From Treponema bryantii (GTDB lineage: Bacteria; Spirochaetota; Spirochaetia; Treponematales; Treponemataceae): DNA of 64,000 bases. The notes below the pieces were generated by a model. The model was not told the DNA's origin. It saw nothing but the letters and a program-made list of their open reading frames with translations, and made no database searches. The position numbers and the translations under genes were made by a program. Below, one piece after another: positions 49,601 to 59,713 of this stretch (position 1 is its first letter; every line of letters begins with the position of its first letter). The stretch covers positions 1 to 64,000 of the forward strand of contig NZ_FORI01000010.1 of assembly GCF_900113965.1 (NCBI RefSeq), read 5' to 3'.

Positions 49601-52600
49601 AGAATGGTAGTGTCGGTGTAAAAACAGCTACCTACAAACTTGATAAGACAGCACCAACAATAACAACCCAAAAATTTGTATTGAATCAAACTCAAGAAGA
49701 TATTGCTGATAATAAGTGGTATCAGACAGATACATTGTCTTTATTAGTAACCGCTAATGATGGAACTAATGATTATAAATCTGGTCTTTTATCAATAGAA
49801 TATTCTCTTAATGGCGGTGAAGGTACACCTCTTACACCACAGCAATCATCACAATCTACTACAGATGAAACATATAAGCGTAACGTAACATTTGCAGAAG
49901 GTACAAATTCTCTTATAATCCGTGCAATTGATAATGTTGGAAATAAGAGTGAAATAACGAAGACTGTAAAAATTGATATCAGTGCGCCTGAATTTAGTGT
50001 GGCTAATTCTCAAAATATGATTTACATCAATAAATCTACATCAAATAATTCTTTGGTGCTTACTGGTGAATATAAAGATAACCAGAGCGGTGTAGATGAA
50101 CTTGTGCTCTCATTAGGTACTCAAAATGCTGAAATCAAGTATTATGCAGAAGCTGTAAATGCAGCAAATCCAAAGAGTCTGGAAGATGTGGCTGAATCTG
50201 ATTGGAAAACCTATGGCACAATAACTGATAAGGCTAGTATAAAATACTGGAAGGCTGAATTCTCAACTGCAAAACTAAATACTGTATTTAATAAGGATGC
50301 AAATGGTAACCTATTAACAAAGAGTAAAAAACTTACGATTTCTGGAAAGAACCTTTGTTCTCCGGCAAAAGCAATCCCAAATGCCTCTATTCCTGATATT
50401 ACAATCATGATGGATATAGATGAGCCTGAGTTTGAAAGCATTAGCATTAAGTCAGCAAATGGCAAGGGTGTATATCAGAAATCTGACAATGAATACTTTA
50501 TAAGCACAACTTTGGGTGATACATTTACTATTTCGGGAATTGCTAAAGATGATACAAGTAGTGTAAAGTCTGTTACTTGTTCAATAGATGGTACTGAACT
50601 GGATCCTGTCGAGTCTGCAGGCTGGAGCTTCCCTATTACATTTGCTTCTACAGATACAGAAAAAACAATTAAACTGTCTATAACAGATAAAGCAGGAAAC
50701 AAATATAATAATGGAACAGAAATAACTATTTCTGTAAAAGTTGATGATCTTGCACCAAAAGGTATTCATGCACTCGATGATAAGCATAAAGATTTGTATT
50801 TCCGTATTGGCGACAATAACAATGATGATATTTCAGTATTAACAGAAGATGATAAGAATGTTGGCGGTAAATACAGTGAAAATACTTATGGAAACGCAAA
50901 TACTATAAAAGTCCGTGGACGTTTTGATGATTCTGGTAGTGGCGTGAAGATGATTTACTATAAAGTAATAAATGCTGGATCTACAACAATGTCATATTCA
51001 GAATTAAAGACCAAGGCAGAAGATTTCCTTGCAAATTCAAATTATACTACAAATGGTGGAGAAAACGGATATACAGGTTACTTTGCACCTCTTACTTCAG
51101 ACGAGGAAGAAACAAAACGCGTATTCTTTAATTCAACAACAGGTAAAATTCCTGAAAAAACAATTGCTTCTTCTGGAAAAATTGCAATAAACACAATTGA
51201 CGATGATAATGATTCAACTGATGATACAGTATATGTAGTAAATTCTGATAAAAAAATAGATAATAAGTATTATGAAAATATAACTACAAATTATTCATCA
51301 ATTCTCTCTGGTTTTACAGAAGGAACAAACTATCTTATCCTTGTTGCTGAAGATAATGCAGGTAATGCAGCATTGGATACTATTATTGTAGGAAATGTAG
51401 GCGACTATGCATCTGAAGAAGGCCGTATATATTACAATGCATCTCTTAATGTTGATACAGAACTTCCAACTGCAGAAGCTGATTCTACAGAAATCAAATA
51501 TACAAATGCGGAAGAAGGTAGCACAATTATATTTAGTGGAACCGCAAGAGATGACGATGCAGGTGTATATGGCCTTGTTATTAAGTCAAATGGAAAAGAG
51601 ATAAAAGTAGGTGACACCACAAATGGAATTCTCACTTTGTATGGAGATAAAGGTGATCACAATCGTACCTGGTCTGTTGAGATAAAAGCAGATGAGGTGT
51701 TCGGTTCTGCTGATGATGGAAGCAAAAGTGTTTCTGCTTTTGTTATAGATTGTGCAGGTTCAGGAAATACACAAACTGTACCAGTAGGAACTGTTATAGT
51801 TGATACAACTGGTCCAACTGTAAAACTCACCGCACCTGATGATGCAGATGCTGACACTGAGGGAGTTCAAGTAAATGGTACAATTTCATTGAGTGGAACA
51901 ATTAGCGATGCAAATGTACTACCAGCTGTTGCAATTACTGGTTTGCGTTATAATACAACTTCTAAAACGCTTGCAAATGATGATCCAGGTTGGCATAATT
52001 TTGCTGATTTGCCAGGGGTTACTCTTTCATTCAGTGGAAATTATACCTTCACAATTGGAGGAGTTGATACAACAAAGCTTGATGATGGAACCTATTATAT
52101 CCAGGCTGTAGCAACCGACCAGGCAGGTAATATAGGATACTCATCTGGAGACGAAATACGAGAAATAAAGATAGCCCAAGACTCCGACCGTCCAAAGGTA
52201 AATATTACAAACCTTACTTATGATTCAACACTTAGTAAATATCTTCTCAAGTATGGAACAAACTCTCAGGTCACAGGTCGTATATCAGATGATGATGCAA
52301 AATCCGATAAGGCTGTAGATACATTTATAATTTCTGACACGCCTTATACTGGAACAGGAACAGTTACAAATCGTGTAAAATCATATACTGCTTCAACAGG
52401 TGACTTTACATATGAGCCAGGTAATACTGAAGATGGACAGAAAACCTTCTATATCTACATAAAAGATAATGGAGGAAAAGAATTCTATACAACCGCCTCT
52501 ACAACATCAGAAAGTAATCTCAAGAATCCAAAGATTCTTCTTAATGGTGCAGCACAACCTGAGACTGTAAATGAATCAGAATTTAAATATCTTTCTGATA

Positions 52601-55600
52601 GTAGGAGTCCTGCAAGTGGTGTAGGAAAAGGGCTTCCATATTATACTGAATCTTCTACCAAGAAATTAGCAAAAGATTCCTCAAAAAATGAATATGCCAT
52701 TGATAATGATAATTCAAATCTTAATTCAAGTTTTATCTTAGGTGGAACTGGAAGGCAGTTTGTAAAATTCTACTTTACTGCAACTGACTACAGTGGTATA
52801 GGAGGAATGACTCTTAAGATTTCTGATACTAAAGCAAGCCCAACTGTAAAATTGCAATATACAACAGCAACTTCTATTACAGGAGCAGAGGAAGGGGAAC
52901 TTGAAGGTTATACTCTGGATGTTGGTGAAGGAAAAGGAGAATTTAATGATACGGATGACAACTCACAAGCGGATTGGACAACAGATTATATTGATATATC
53001 AACTTGGGAGTCAGGTCAGTATTCAGTAGAAGTAAAATTCTTTGATAAGGTTGGTCTTTCAGCAAAAGCAACCTATTCATTCTATGTAGACAATGAAGGT
53101 CCTACTATTGAAGTTACTTCTCCGGAAAATGGCGAAGAAAAAACAGCAACAATTAAAATTGCTGGTACTACAGCAGAAAACGGAAATGCCGGATTAAATA
53201 ATATCTACTGGCTTATTCCCACAAGAGCGCAGGTTTCAACTGCGGAAGGAAAAACTTCTGATGCAGAAAGATTTTCATATCTCAAAGGTTTGTCATGGAA
53301 TGGTGGAAAAGATTCTCTTGCTTCTGGAAAGACAGTAAGCAGCTGGGAATTCCACTTCGATGGAGTCTATGATGAAGAAACTTCACAACCAGCTAGCTAT
53401 ATCTTCAAAAAAGGTAACCCGGCATTTGGTATTTACGATAAATATGACACAACAAAACCAGCAGAATCGTTTGCTTCAGCATATTCTGATGGGGTATATA
53501 CATTGCCAGTTTACTTTATGGCAACAGATAGTCTTGGTAACTATACTATAAAAGAAGATTGGATTATTCGTCATAATCCAGATGGAGATAAGCCAAAGGT
53601 AACAATAACATATCCAACAACAGAAAATTACGATAAAGATTCGAATGGTAATCCTCTTGGATATACTACACTTGGTGGCACAATTTCTGTAACTGGTAGT
53701 GCAGAAATACCTTCTAATACTACAACAGTAAAGAATGTTTATCTTCAGATTGCAACAAGTGCAGGCAAATTTGATTCCGAAGATAGAAGTAAAGCAGGAA
53801 CTGGAACTGGTAATTATGGTTTTACAGTTGTAGATGCTTACACAGTAATAAATATTATTAAGGGAACATCATATGCAACTGCAACTATGACAGACGATGT
53901 GGCTAAAACTCTTGGTTTTGAATCAAAGAGTGCTATGGATTCATGGTGGGGAATTGCAGCTTCTGGTGGAACCTCATGGAGACTTCCTCTTAATTCAGAT
54001 GGAAAAATGAATCCATCAACAGGAACAAATGATATTAAGATTCGTGCATGTGCTGTGAATGCAAATGGAAAAATGGGTGCCTGGACTCAGGGAGAGAATG
54101 TCATCTCAATCAAAATTGATAAAAATGTTCCTGAAATCAGTGAGATTGTAGCCCAGTATTCAGATACTAATGGAACTCCTGTAAAGATTTCAGCCGCTCC
54201 AACAACAGCTCCTACTGCAAAGCAGCATTATGAATCAGATATGTTCCTACGCGGTTATTGGGCTCTTGTTCTTGAAGTGCTTGATGAAACCGGAATAGAA
54301 ACGGTTAATGTAAAGACAGGCGACGAAGCGGTAACACATTATAAATCTGCCCTTTCAAAGAATTCTAAAACAGGCTATACAGTATATATTCCTATAAATG
54401 ATGAAGTTACTTCTGTTACATATGATGTCGAAGTAACAGATAAGGTAAATTCACAGAATTCAATTCCTCATACAACAAAGGCAAGTTATAGCTTCAAACT
54501 TGATAGCAGAGCTCCTTCTTTGGATGCAATAAAAGATGGGGTTGGAAATACACTTTCCGTAGATGATGAAAATACAGTAGAAAACAATGATTATGTATTT
54601 GGTATAAGTGGTTCTTCAGATGATTTTGATGGCGGTTCCGGTGTTAAACACGTTGTCTTCTATTACATGAGAAAATCTGGAACAACAAAAACAACAATAG
54701 GTAATCAGGTAATCCTTGATCCAATGATTGTCCCTGTAACTCAAACTACAGCTGGCGTTACAACTACAACTTATGGAAAGGAAGCCTTATCAGGAATGAC
54801 AGAGCTTACTTTTGATGATACTCCAGAAAAACTGTATGCAAAAGCTGTTGCTGGAGCTGTAAAAGATGGCGGAGAAGGCGCATTTAATAAGTTTACTGCA
54901 ACTACAGCTTCAGAGATAGATTCTCATATTCGAATTGGAGGTCTTGTAAAAATAGATGGTACCTTCAGAGTGATTTCTGATGTAAATGGTGGAGATGTTA
55001 CGTTCACCCCTGCAGCAACAGCAGCCTCAACAGGCAGCACAGCTTACTTCCCGATTGCACAGGTAATCGATAATACAAATACTGCAAGTGATAAAACAAC
55101 TAATCCGTTCACTTTTGGTGAGGGAAAAGATGATGGCGATAAAATGATAGAGTCCTTCACTAGAAATGGTACTGTATGGACATGGGATGCTTCTATTAAT
55201 TCTATGAACCTGCCTGATGGTCCAGCAACACTTGTTGTTCTTGCATTCGATAATGCAGGTAACGTAAATGGAAAGCACTTTAACGTAATGGTTGCAAATA
55301 ATTCTCCTAGAATTGCAAAAGTTTTCCTTGCAACAGATTTGAATAAAGATGGTTCATTCTCAGAAAATGAGTTTGAAGCATATAATATCGGCGCAAAAAC
55401 TGGAAATAGTTCTACAGGTACTGCTGCCTACGAACTTACAACAGCCGGATTTGGTACATGGAAGAAGGATGTTGCTGGAAAGTGGAATGAAGAATCTTCT
55501 ACCCGAAAAGCATTTACAATTAAGAACGGACTTGCAGTACTTCCAGAAATTGTTGGTGGAAATGGAACCGTAAAACTTGTATTCAATAACAATGACGCTG

Positions 55601-58317
55601 CAACTACAATGACTGGAACACCAGGTTCGGGTACGGCTCTTCGTAGTTCAGAAGCTTCTACACTTAATATTTCTGCAACACTTACAGGAGGAGATGCTCT
55701 GTCTGGAAAACCATATTGGAAGATTTCTTCAACAGATGTAGGTGATTCAAGTGCAGAAGGTTCAAATAAGCAAATGTCATTCACCTTCTGGGATGAAACA
55801 GAAGAATGTACTCAGGGTAATAACTCACAGTATGCATTCCTGCGAGTAAAGGACTTTACAGTAGACCAAATAGATAGTATTGCTCCAAATGTTGTAGTAA
55901 ATCCATTCTTCTGGACTTCTGCTAGTGCTAACAGTCTCTACAACAATAGTGCTGCTAATGGTCATATTGATCTTGAAGCTGATTTGGAAGGAACAGCCGC
56001 TGGAACTTTATATGGTGCTGATCCAAAAGTTTCAGGAAAGATTGTTCTTAGAGGAACTGCTTATGATGATACACTGTTGAAGACATTGTCATTCACTATG
56101 ACAAACTTCAAAAAAGCTGCAAATGCAACAAGTGATACAGTCTTTGCAATGGCTACATACCAGACTGGTACAAATGCCGGTTGGTCAGTTGAATCAAAGA
56201 CAATGAGTTCAGATGGTTATGAAGTTTCTATTGAACCTGTTTATATGAACCAGGATGGTCATAAAGTAAACTGGACAGTAGCAATAGATACTGCACTTCT
56301 GAGTGACGTAGCTCATCTTAATGCTGTCTTTAATGTAGTTGCAACAGACCAGAAAGCTGGTACAGCTAATTCATCTGCAGATAGTACAGGTACAGCAGCA
56401 GGAACAACAGATGCTACAAAGCATAAGCCAAGCTACACAATGGACGTTGTGCCGTATATTACTGGAGTAAAACGTAATGTTAAGTACAACACAAACCGTG
56501 CTCGTTCGGGTGCAACTCCTTTGTTGCGTAGTGAAGAAGGAAATATAATAGAGGGCTTTAACTTAGGCTGGTATGCTGACGATGCAACAGAAGCAGAAAA
56601 AAATAAGTATGCTGTAAGTATTATTCCAAACAAAAATGGTACAGGTACTGCTCTTGCGATGGAAGAAATTGCTTTGAGTAACAGTACTCTTACATTTAAG
56701 CTTCCGTCAACAGCAAAAGACGGCTACCTGACTGTCAAGATTAATGATGTACAGTCTCTAAACAACTATAACAATGATAGTGCAGCGTATAACAAAGAAA
56801 ACACTGCAAATGTTTCTTCTACAGACTATTGGACAGATACACGTTATGTACGCGTATGGCAGAGTAATACGAGTGATTACTTTGCAGGAAGTACATTGCC
56901 GATTTATCCTTCTATGGCTATGGGTACAAACGGAACCTTGTATGCATCTTGGAGTAATTATTCTAAATCTGACGTTTACTATGCTGCAGTGAATAGTCAG
57001 ACTGCAACTCAGGTTTATCATGGATATGACCCACCTGAAGAAACAGCAATCTCTGTTGCTGGTGCGGATAAGGTAAATGTTTTCTATTCAGCAAATTACC
57101 ATGGTGGAAATTCATTTAATTGGACTTCAAATTCTACAAGTGCTGGTGGACTTTATGCTTACGATAGTAATGCGCCTGCAATAAATTGTTCTAGACAAGA
57201 TAATAATGCATTTAGGTTTGAATTGTTTTATCATAATCAGCAGTTACAGCAGTTTAAAAATTTGAATATTAAACGAGTTGATAATGCGACTGATGGGCTG
57301 ATTCATGTTGCATATTATGATACGGTAACCAATTCTATCCATTATTCTGAAATTGCTGGTAATTATAATCCTTCTGGAACTATATATCTTTGGGAAAATA
57401 ATAGGGTTTATAATGGTGGAGATCCAGCCGACTATCATGAAATTTCATGGATAAATATTGATGGTAAAGCAGATGAACAAGATGAAAATTATCCTGATAG
57501 GTTAACTCCATCTACAACAAATCATAATTATTATGGTACTAATTATAATTGTGAGAATTATGAGACATATACTACAGCAGATGGAAGTGAAAGATATTAC
57601 AGATATTTTGATAATTATAATTATAAGTTGTCAACTTCGCAGTTTGAAGATACTGCCAGAACAGAAGCAACAGGAGAGTCTTTGTCTCTTGCTTTGACAA
57701 CTTCCAATTATCCTGTAATTGCATACTACGATGCAGACAATGGTGTTCTAAAAGTTGCTCGTGCCTTAAGTACTACACCAAAAGGTGGTGCTGCTACATG
57801 GAAAGTTCAGGATGTTTTATCTTCAACAGATAAAAACTACAAGACTATGGTAGACTACATTTCCTGTGATATTGATTCAAATGGTATTCTTCATATTGTA
57901 TTCCAGAATACAAAGGGTGAATTATGCTATATCAAGTCAAACAATGCTTCTGCTGATGGCGCTGCAAAGTACACCTTTGGGCAAAGTGTTGTTGTTGCAG
58001 ATTCTGCTACAAACATTGACCTTACATTACATGGAACAACACCATACATTTCATACCTTACCCGTGTAAACAGCTTTGATGGTATGAACATTGCCTTCTG
58101 GGATTCAACTCTTGATTTGAATTGCGATGGTACAGCAGAAGGTGGTTGGGAAACAATGACTGCAGCATTGAGTCAGAAAGTCTCAAATGTAAAGTCTTGT
58201 ATCGAAGCTCATCCAAATCCAACAACAAATGGAGTTGATTGGGAAGCAGCAGTAGGCTTTACACCTGGAGATCTCTACCGTGTAGCTTACTATGTTGGAA
58301 ACGGTAAGGGCCACTAG
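46669..58317 (+). CDS. Giant lipoprotein with many bacterial Ig-like modules
   Basis: A 3882-residue protein. The signal MKKITIALLALISLFTISC ends in a lipobox (Cys19), so it is lipid-anchored. At least 13 module boundaries carry the Ig-like signature D-x-x-x-P, near residues 27, 135, 604, 992, 1103, 1249, 1712, 1838, 2141, 2305, 2484, 2612 and 3068 (for example VDTTGPTVKLTAP, DKTAPTITT). From about 3240 the pattern changes, and residues about 3380-3882 look like repeated beta-propeller blades (PVIAYYDADNGVLKVARA, LHIVFQNTKGELCY). This suggests a long surface fibre with a terminal binding head. It has a GAGGTG ribosome site and no neighbours in operon. Codon use changes near 47.65 kb, with C-rich codons before and AT-rich ones after. 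Confidence 0.9.
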   Translation: MKKITIALLALISLFTISCEIGLGAAVDTEPPALDIVTPPVDAIIRDNFAIRGIWSDDGAIDTISIKLDRTDGKGSSLEFAGEFVESKDKRGSGTWTAEIPAKSKPVTDGTYQAVVTIKDATGRTTTQSTTFTIDNTPPLLILQRPATDISTTDESSIDTYGKILTLEGRAADDNNIDHIDVKIYSDPGKTNLIHTITLKNVPLSIALDAAKWGDEAYNAIYGNTVEDKKRFYCSIEAYDAAQRYPADGSDQQAADKNGNCANYYYLYNEIASSSIADYKVTELYSVLNGTSSRAATDTKTVKDLLTKLKKGTGQFFLNPKNNPTFKLASWKARETPADEESGFVTFHGAGISIDVEPGLDSYPIDKDSLKVYFIEAEYNSSTTPVIKSGAPKMYLSPDDMDIKGASSYKIAITIDTGKSLCNEAGETVESYKLKTSKDYLVVVEGYDKIGSTRGNPLIPESLSSDLTGYPIHIANAGGAPEVNVTYYKLNSEANTDSIIYMPKYAVDTETPSVLTLSGTIDFKAPYENASSLDGIEFKVLIDNDEQHPIYTKANLNYEVGSSIYTFTDLAITGTNLGTSDQHELTIYANNGSSAWVRKTVVYDTDGPVVEVSSLTPVAKKYDEDESTDGNYYLNGKVSFKVSFNDAKDIVDTSKRKPKVEFVHVDNVVNIKSGITSLSETIKNVDTTNSSLIDDTDNTVIIRVTAYDRAGNKSVYNVVAKDDDGTPQVYKVSETVPENTRPYRIDQDTDKPYIVIPENATTKSLTYTYPQITDSTNTNRKNIYNENDKLRLKFIDDDGVKRYTFAIRKIADGDDVSNLARTGVQSAELTPVQEFNFSTPLTTAGFYAVWIDVEDIYGNIREMADPFFIQVAPAAPVLTLDNDKYITTSTSVTESAIKAPLKVKISIDSTEEPFEIRRKEITTSNTDPDFDNADPIVEKTSESPRTTAAGTTTAYDYYTIDSTKADGEYKIKYFVKDKNGSVGVKTATYKLDKTAPTITTQKFVLNQTQEDIADNKWYQTDTLSLLVTANDGTNDYKSGLLSIEYSLNGGEGTPLTPQQSSQSTTDETYKRNVTFAEGTNSLIIRAIDNVGNKSEITKTVKIDISAPEFSVANSQNMIYINKSTSNNSLVLTGEYKDNQSGVDELVLSLGTQNAEIKYYAEAVNAANPKSLEDVAESDWKTYGTITDKASIKYWKAEFSTAKLNTVFNKDANGNLLTKSKKLTISGKNLCSPAKAIPNASIPDITIMMDIDEPEFESISIKSANGKGVYQKSDNEYFISTTLGDTFTISGIAKDDTSSVKSVTCSIDGTELDPVESAGWSFPITFASTDTEKTIKLSITDKAGNKYNNGTEITISVKVDDLAPKGIHALDDKHKDLYFRIGDNNNDDISVLTEDDKNVGGKYSENTYGNANTIKVRGRFDDSGSGVKMIYYKVINAGSTTMSYSELKTKAEDFLANSNYTTNGGENGYTGYFAPLTSDEEETKRVFFNSTTGKIPEKTIASSGKIAINTIDDDNDSTDDTVYVVNSDKKIDNKYYENITTNYSSILSGFTEGTNYLILVAEDNAGNAALDTIIVGNVGDYASEEGRIYYNASLNVDTELPTAEADSTEIKYTNAEEGSTIIFSGTARDDDAGVYGLVIKSNGKEIKVGDTTNGILTLYGDKGDHNRTWSVEIKADEVFGSADDGSKSVSAFVIDCAGSGNTQTVPVGTVIVDTTGPTVKLTAPDDADADTEGVQVNGTISLSGTISDANVLPAVAITGLRYNTTSKTLANDDPGWHNFADLPGVTLSFSGNYTFTIGGVDTTKLDDGTYYIQAVATDQAGNIGYSSGDEIREIKIAQDSDRPKVNITNLTYDSTLSKYLLKYGTNSQVTGRISDDDAKSDKAVDTFIISDTPYTGTGTVTNRVKSYTASTGDFTYEPGNTEDGQKTFYIYIKDNGGKEFYTTASTTSESNLKNPKILLNGAAQPETVNESEFKYLSDSRSPASGVGKGLPYYTESSTKKLAKDSSKNEYAIDNDNSNLNSSFILGGTGRQFVKFYFTATDYSGIGGMTLKISDTKASPTVKLQYTTATSITGAEEGELEGYTLDVGEGKGEFNDTDDNSQADWTTDYIDISTWESGQYSVEVKFFDKVGLSAKATYSFYVDNEGPTIEVTSPENGEEKTATIKIAGTTAENGNAGLNNIYWLIPTRAQVSTAEGKTSDAERFSYLKGLSWNGGKDSLASGKTVSSWEFHFDGVYDEETSQPASYIFKKGNPAFGIYDKYDTTKPAESFASAYSDGVYTLPVYFMATDSLGNYTIKEDWIIRHNPDGDKPKVTITYPTTENYDKDSNGNPLGYTTLGGTISVTGSAEIPSNTTTVKNVYLQIATSAGKFDSEDRSKAGTGTGNYGFTVVDAYTVINIIKGTSYATATMTDDVAKTLGFESKSAMDSWWGIAASGGTSWRLPLNSDGKMNPSTGTNDIKIRACAVNANGKMGAWTQGENVISIKIDKNVPEISEIVAQYSDTNGTPVKISAAPTTAPTAKQHYESDMFLRGYWALVLEVLDETGIETVNVKTGDEAVTHYKSALSKNSKTGYTVYIPINDEVTSVTYDVEVTDKVNSQNSIPHTTKASYSFKLDSRAPSLDAIKDGVGNTLSVDDENTVENNDYVFGISGSSDDFDGGSGVKHVVFYYMRKSGTTKTTIGNQVILDPMIVPVTQTTAGVTTTTYGKEALSGMTELTFDDTPEKLYAKAVAGAVKDGGEGAFNKFTATTASEIDSHIRIGGLVKIDGTFRVISDVNGGDVTFTPAATAASTGSTAYFPIAQVIDNTNTASDKTTNPFTFGEGKDDGDKMIESFTRNGTVWTWDASINSMNLPDGPATLVVLAFDNAGNVNGKHFNVMVANNSPRIAKVFLATDLNKDGSFSENEFEAYNIGAKTGNSSTGTAAYELTTAGFGTWKKDVAGKWNEESSTRKAFTIKNGLAVLPEIVGGNGTVKLVFNNNDAATTMTGTPGSGTALRSSEASTLNISATLTGGDALSGKPYWKISSTDVGDSSAEGSNKQMSFTFWDETEECTQGNNSQYAFLRVKDFTVDQIDSIAPNVVVNPFFWTSASANSLYNNSAANGHIDLEADLEGTAAGTLYGADPKVSGKIVLRGTAYDDTLLKTLSFTMTNFKKAANATSDTVFAMATYQTGTNAGWSVESKTMSSDGYEVSIEPVYMNQDGHKVNWTVAIDTALLSDVAHLNAVFNVVATDQKAGTANSSADSTGTAAGTTDATKHKPSYTMDVVPYITGVKRNVKYNTNRARSGATPLLRSEEGNIIEGFNLGWYADDATEAEKNKYAVSIIPNKNGTGTALAMEEIALSNSTLTFKLPSTAKDGYLTVKINDVQSLNNYNNDSAAYNKENTANVSSTDYWTDTRYVRVWQSNTSDYFAGSTLPIYPSMAMGTNGTLYASWSNYSKSDVYYAAVNSQTATQVYHGYDPPEETAISVAGADKVNVFYSANYHGGNSFNWTSNSTSAGGLYAYDSNAPAINCSRQDNNAFRFELFYHNQQLQQFKNLNIKRVDNATDGLIHVAYYDTVTNSIHYSEIAGNYNPSGTIYLWENNRVYNGGDPADYHEISWINIDGKADEQDENYPDRLTPSTTNHNYYGTNYNCENYETYTTADGSERYYRYFDNYNYKLSTSQFEDTARTEATGESLSLALTTSNYPVIAYYDADNGVLKVARALSTTPKGGAATWKVQDVLSSTDKNYKTMVDYISCDIDSNGILHIVFQNTKGELCYIKSNNASADGAAKYTFGQSVVVADSATNIDLTLHGTTPYISYLTRVNSFDGMNIAFWDSTLDLNCDGTAEGGWETMTAALSQKVSNVKSCIEAHPNPTTNGVDWEAAVGFTPGDLYRVAYYVGNGKGH

Positions 58318-58428
58318 AAAAAAAATCCACTTGACCCCACCGGCCAAGTGGTATGTATTTAAAACATAAAGCGGCACAGCGCAATCAAGCGTCTTGCCTC
58401 CGTAGTTGGTTATGTCCTTGTGGACAAG

Positions 58429-58473
58429 GCCCGCCTACAGTGCTGCAGACACAGAAGGCGGGCTATTTTTTTC
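58429..58473 (+). terminator. Terminator after giant lipoprotein gene
   Basis: GCCCGCCT pairs with AGGCGGGC around a 19-nt loop, followed by TATTTTTTT. A second stem (CCACTTG/CAAGTGG) lies nearer the stop, at about 58328-58352. Confidence 0.85.
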
Positions 58474-58475
58474 TT

Positions 58476-59336
58476 TTATGCTTGTACCGGAGTGGTTTTC
58501 TGAAGTTCAAGAACCTGCTCGAGGGAAAGACCTGAGTAATGAGCAACCTTTTCAGGTGGAAGATTATCAGCTAACATTGTTTTTGCTGTTTCCACAGCTT
58601 TATTCTGTTCGCCTTCTTTTAAGCCTTCTTTAAAGCCTGCTTCTTTGCCTTCGCGGAAGGATTGTGACAAATGATGTTTAAAATCCATAAACTGTTTTCT
58701 CCACTGTGTATTACGCTTAGCGTCTTCAACAAGCTTTACGATTTTATCAGCAAAGGCACTTGTGCTCTTATTGCTGGTAACCAATTGTAAAAATGATTTC
58801 TGTTCTTTATTTAATATTTTATCATAATTATTTGCAATAAAAAAGTATTTATAACTACGATCATTCAGCTTTAAGTCCGGTTGTTCGATACAGGTATTTT
58901 CAAATGTATATTTAGCAAGTCCTTTTCCGAAGATATCCGGAACACAGATAAATATGATGTAGCTTGTTTTTAAATCTATATAATCTGTTCCTGCATTTAA
59001 ATCGTCTAAGTCTAATGCACTTTGATAAAACCGTGAACGTTCTGGCAGTTCTTTTGTATCAGTTGCCTGCATTTCAAGATTAAAGGCACGCTTTGCTCCA
59101 ACTGCATAAACATCGAGCCTGATTGCTTTCTTACCGAAATCTATGTCAACATATTCTTCCTGTGTCATTTCGATATGGTCAATCTTTATTTCAAGAAGAA
59201 TCTCGAGCAGCTGTTTGCAGACATCCGGATTATATCGCATAACTTTATAAAAAATGAAGTTATTAGCGATTGTTGCATTTTTCCATTCTTCTTCTGGGGT
59301 TGGAATTGTATTTGGATTTGTTTCTGGTGTACACAT
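58476..59336 (-). CDS. Rpn-family PD-(D/E)XK nuclease 1
   Basis: A 286-residue protein of the recombination-promoting nuclease/putative transposase group. The nuclease core shows IRLDVYAVGAKRAFNLEMQ, giving the D...ExQ motif (about residues 74-89), preceded by a conserved VDIDFGKKA strand. YIIFICVPDIFGKG is the next conserved block. The C-terminus is a charged stretch (REGKEAGFKEGLKEGEQNKA) ending LSLEQVLELQKTTPVQA, closely matching the end of the second Rpn-like gene. AAGGAGG precedes the ATG. An identical 39-nt box lies upstream of both genes. Members move by recombination and can nick DNA; whether this one is active is not known. Confidence 0.85.
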   Translation of the reverse strand: MCTPETNPNTIPTPEEEWKNATIANNFIFYKVMRYNPDVCKQLLEILLEIKIDHIEMTQEEYVDIDFGKKAIRLDVYAVGAKRAFNLEMQATDTKELPERSRFYQSALDLDDLNAGTDYIDLKTSYIIFICVPDIFGKGLAKYTFENTCIEQPDLKLNDRSYKYFFIANNYDKILNKEQKSFLQLVTSNKSTSAFADKIVKLVEDAKRNTQWRKQFMDFKHHLSQSFREGKEAGFKEGLKEGEQNKAVETAKTMLADNLPPEKVAHYSGLSLEQVLELQKTTPVQA

Positions 59337-59383
59337 CTTGTGCCTCCTTGTAGTTTTGGGGTGTAAGGATAAAATCCTCTACC

Positions 59384-59422
59384 TATAAAGTAGTTTTGAT
59401 ATGACGTTTTTGACAAAAATTT
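59384..59422 (-). promoter_or_regulatory. Conserved 39-nt upstream box, copy 1
   Basis: Plus strand begins TATAAAGTAGTTTTGATATG and ends GACAAAAATTT. It is identical to 60631-60669. On the minus strand it offers TTGTCA (59416-59411) and TACTTT 18 nt on, so it probably holds the promoter. It ends 48 nt before the start codon of nuclease 1. Confidence 0.7.
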
Positions 59423-59507
59423 GGGAAAAAAGTGATAAATTTTTATAAGAAATTTATGAAAAGGCCATACATTAGGAAGCGTATTTCAAACCAAATGTAA
59501 GATTCAG

Positions 59508-59654
59508 GTGCCCCAAGCGTGGAGCAACGCCGAAGGCGGCCACTGGAGCGAACGAACGAAGTGGGTGAGTGAAGCGGCTGAGCACCAGCGAATTGCGGAA
59601 GGCGTCTTGGACGGAAAATTCGGGCTGGTATTCTTAAAATGGAGACAGCTATGA
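59508..59654 (+). CDS. GC-rich structured element with a possible 48-codon ORF
   Basis: A GC-rich island in AT-rich DNA, about 59505-59625. It contains CGCCGAAGGCG hairpins and the near-repeats GAGCGAACGAACGAAG and GTGAGTGAAGCGG. A GTG-started frame of 48 codons stays open through it (VPQAWSNAEGGHWSERTKWV and on), but no ribosome site is visible. It may instead be a non-coding structured or mobile element. It lies between the two Rpn-like genes, in a 377-nt region with no other gene. Confidence 0.25.
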   Translation: MPQAWSNAEGGHWSERTKWVSEAAEHQRIAEGVLDGKFGLVFLKWRQL

Positions 59655-59713
59655 CTTCATATGAAGCTTTTTACACAGCGAGTTTGCGAAGTATTCGACG
59701 GAGTTTTAATTAT

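Noticed and set aside
58353-58633. Small plus-strand frames after the giant lipoprotein gene
   Set aside because: They run through the terminator and antisense of the Rpn-like gene and have no ribosome site.
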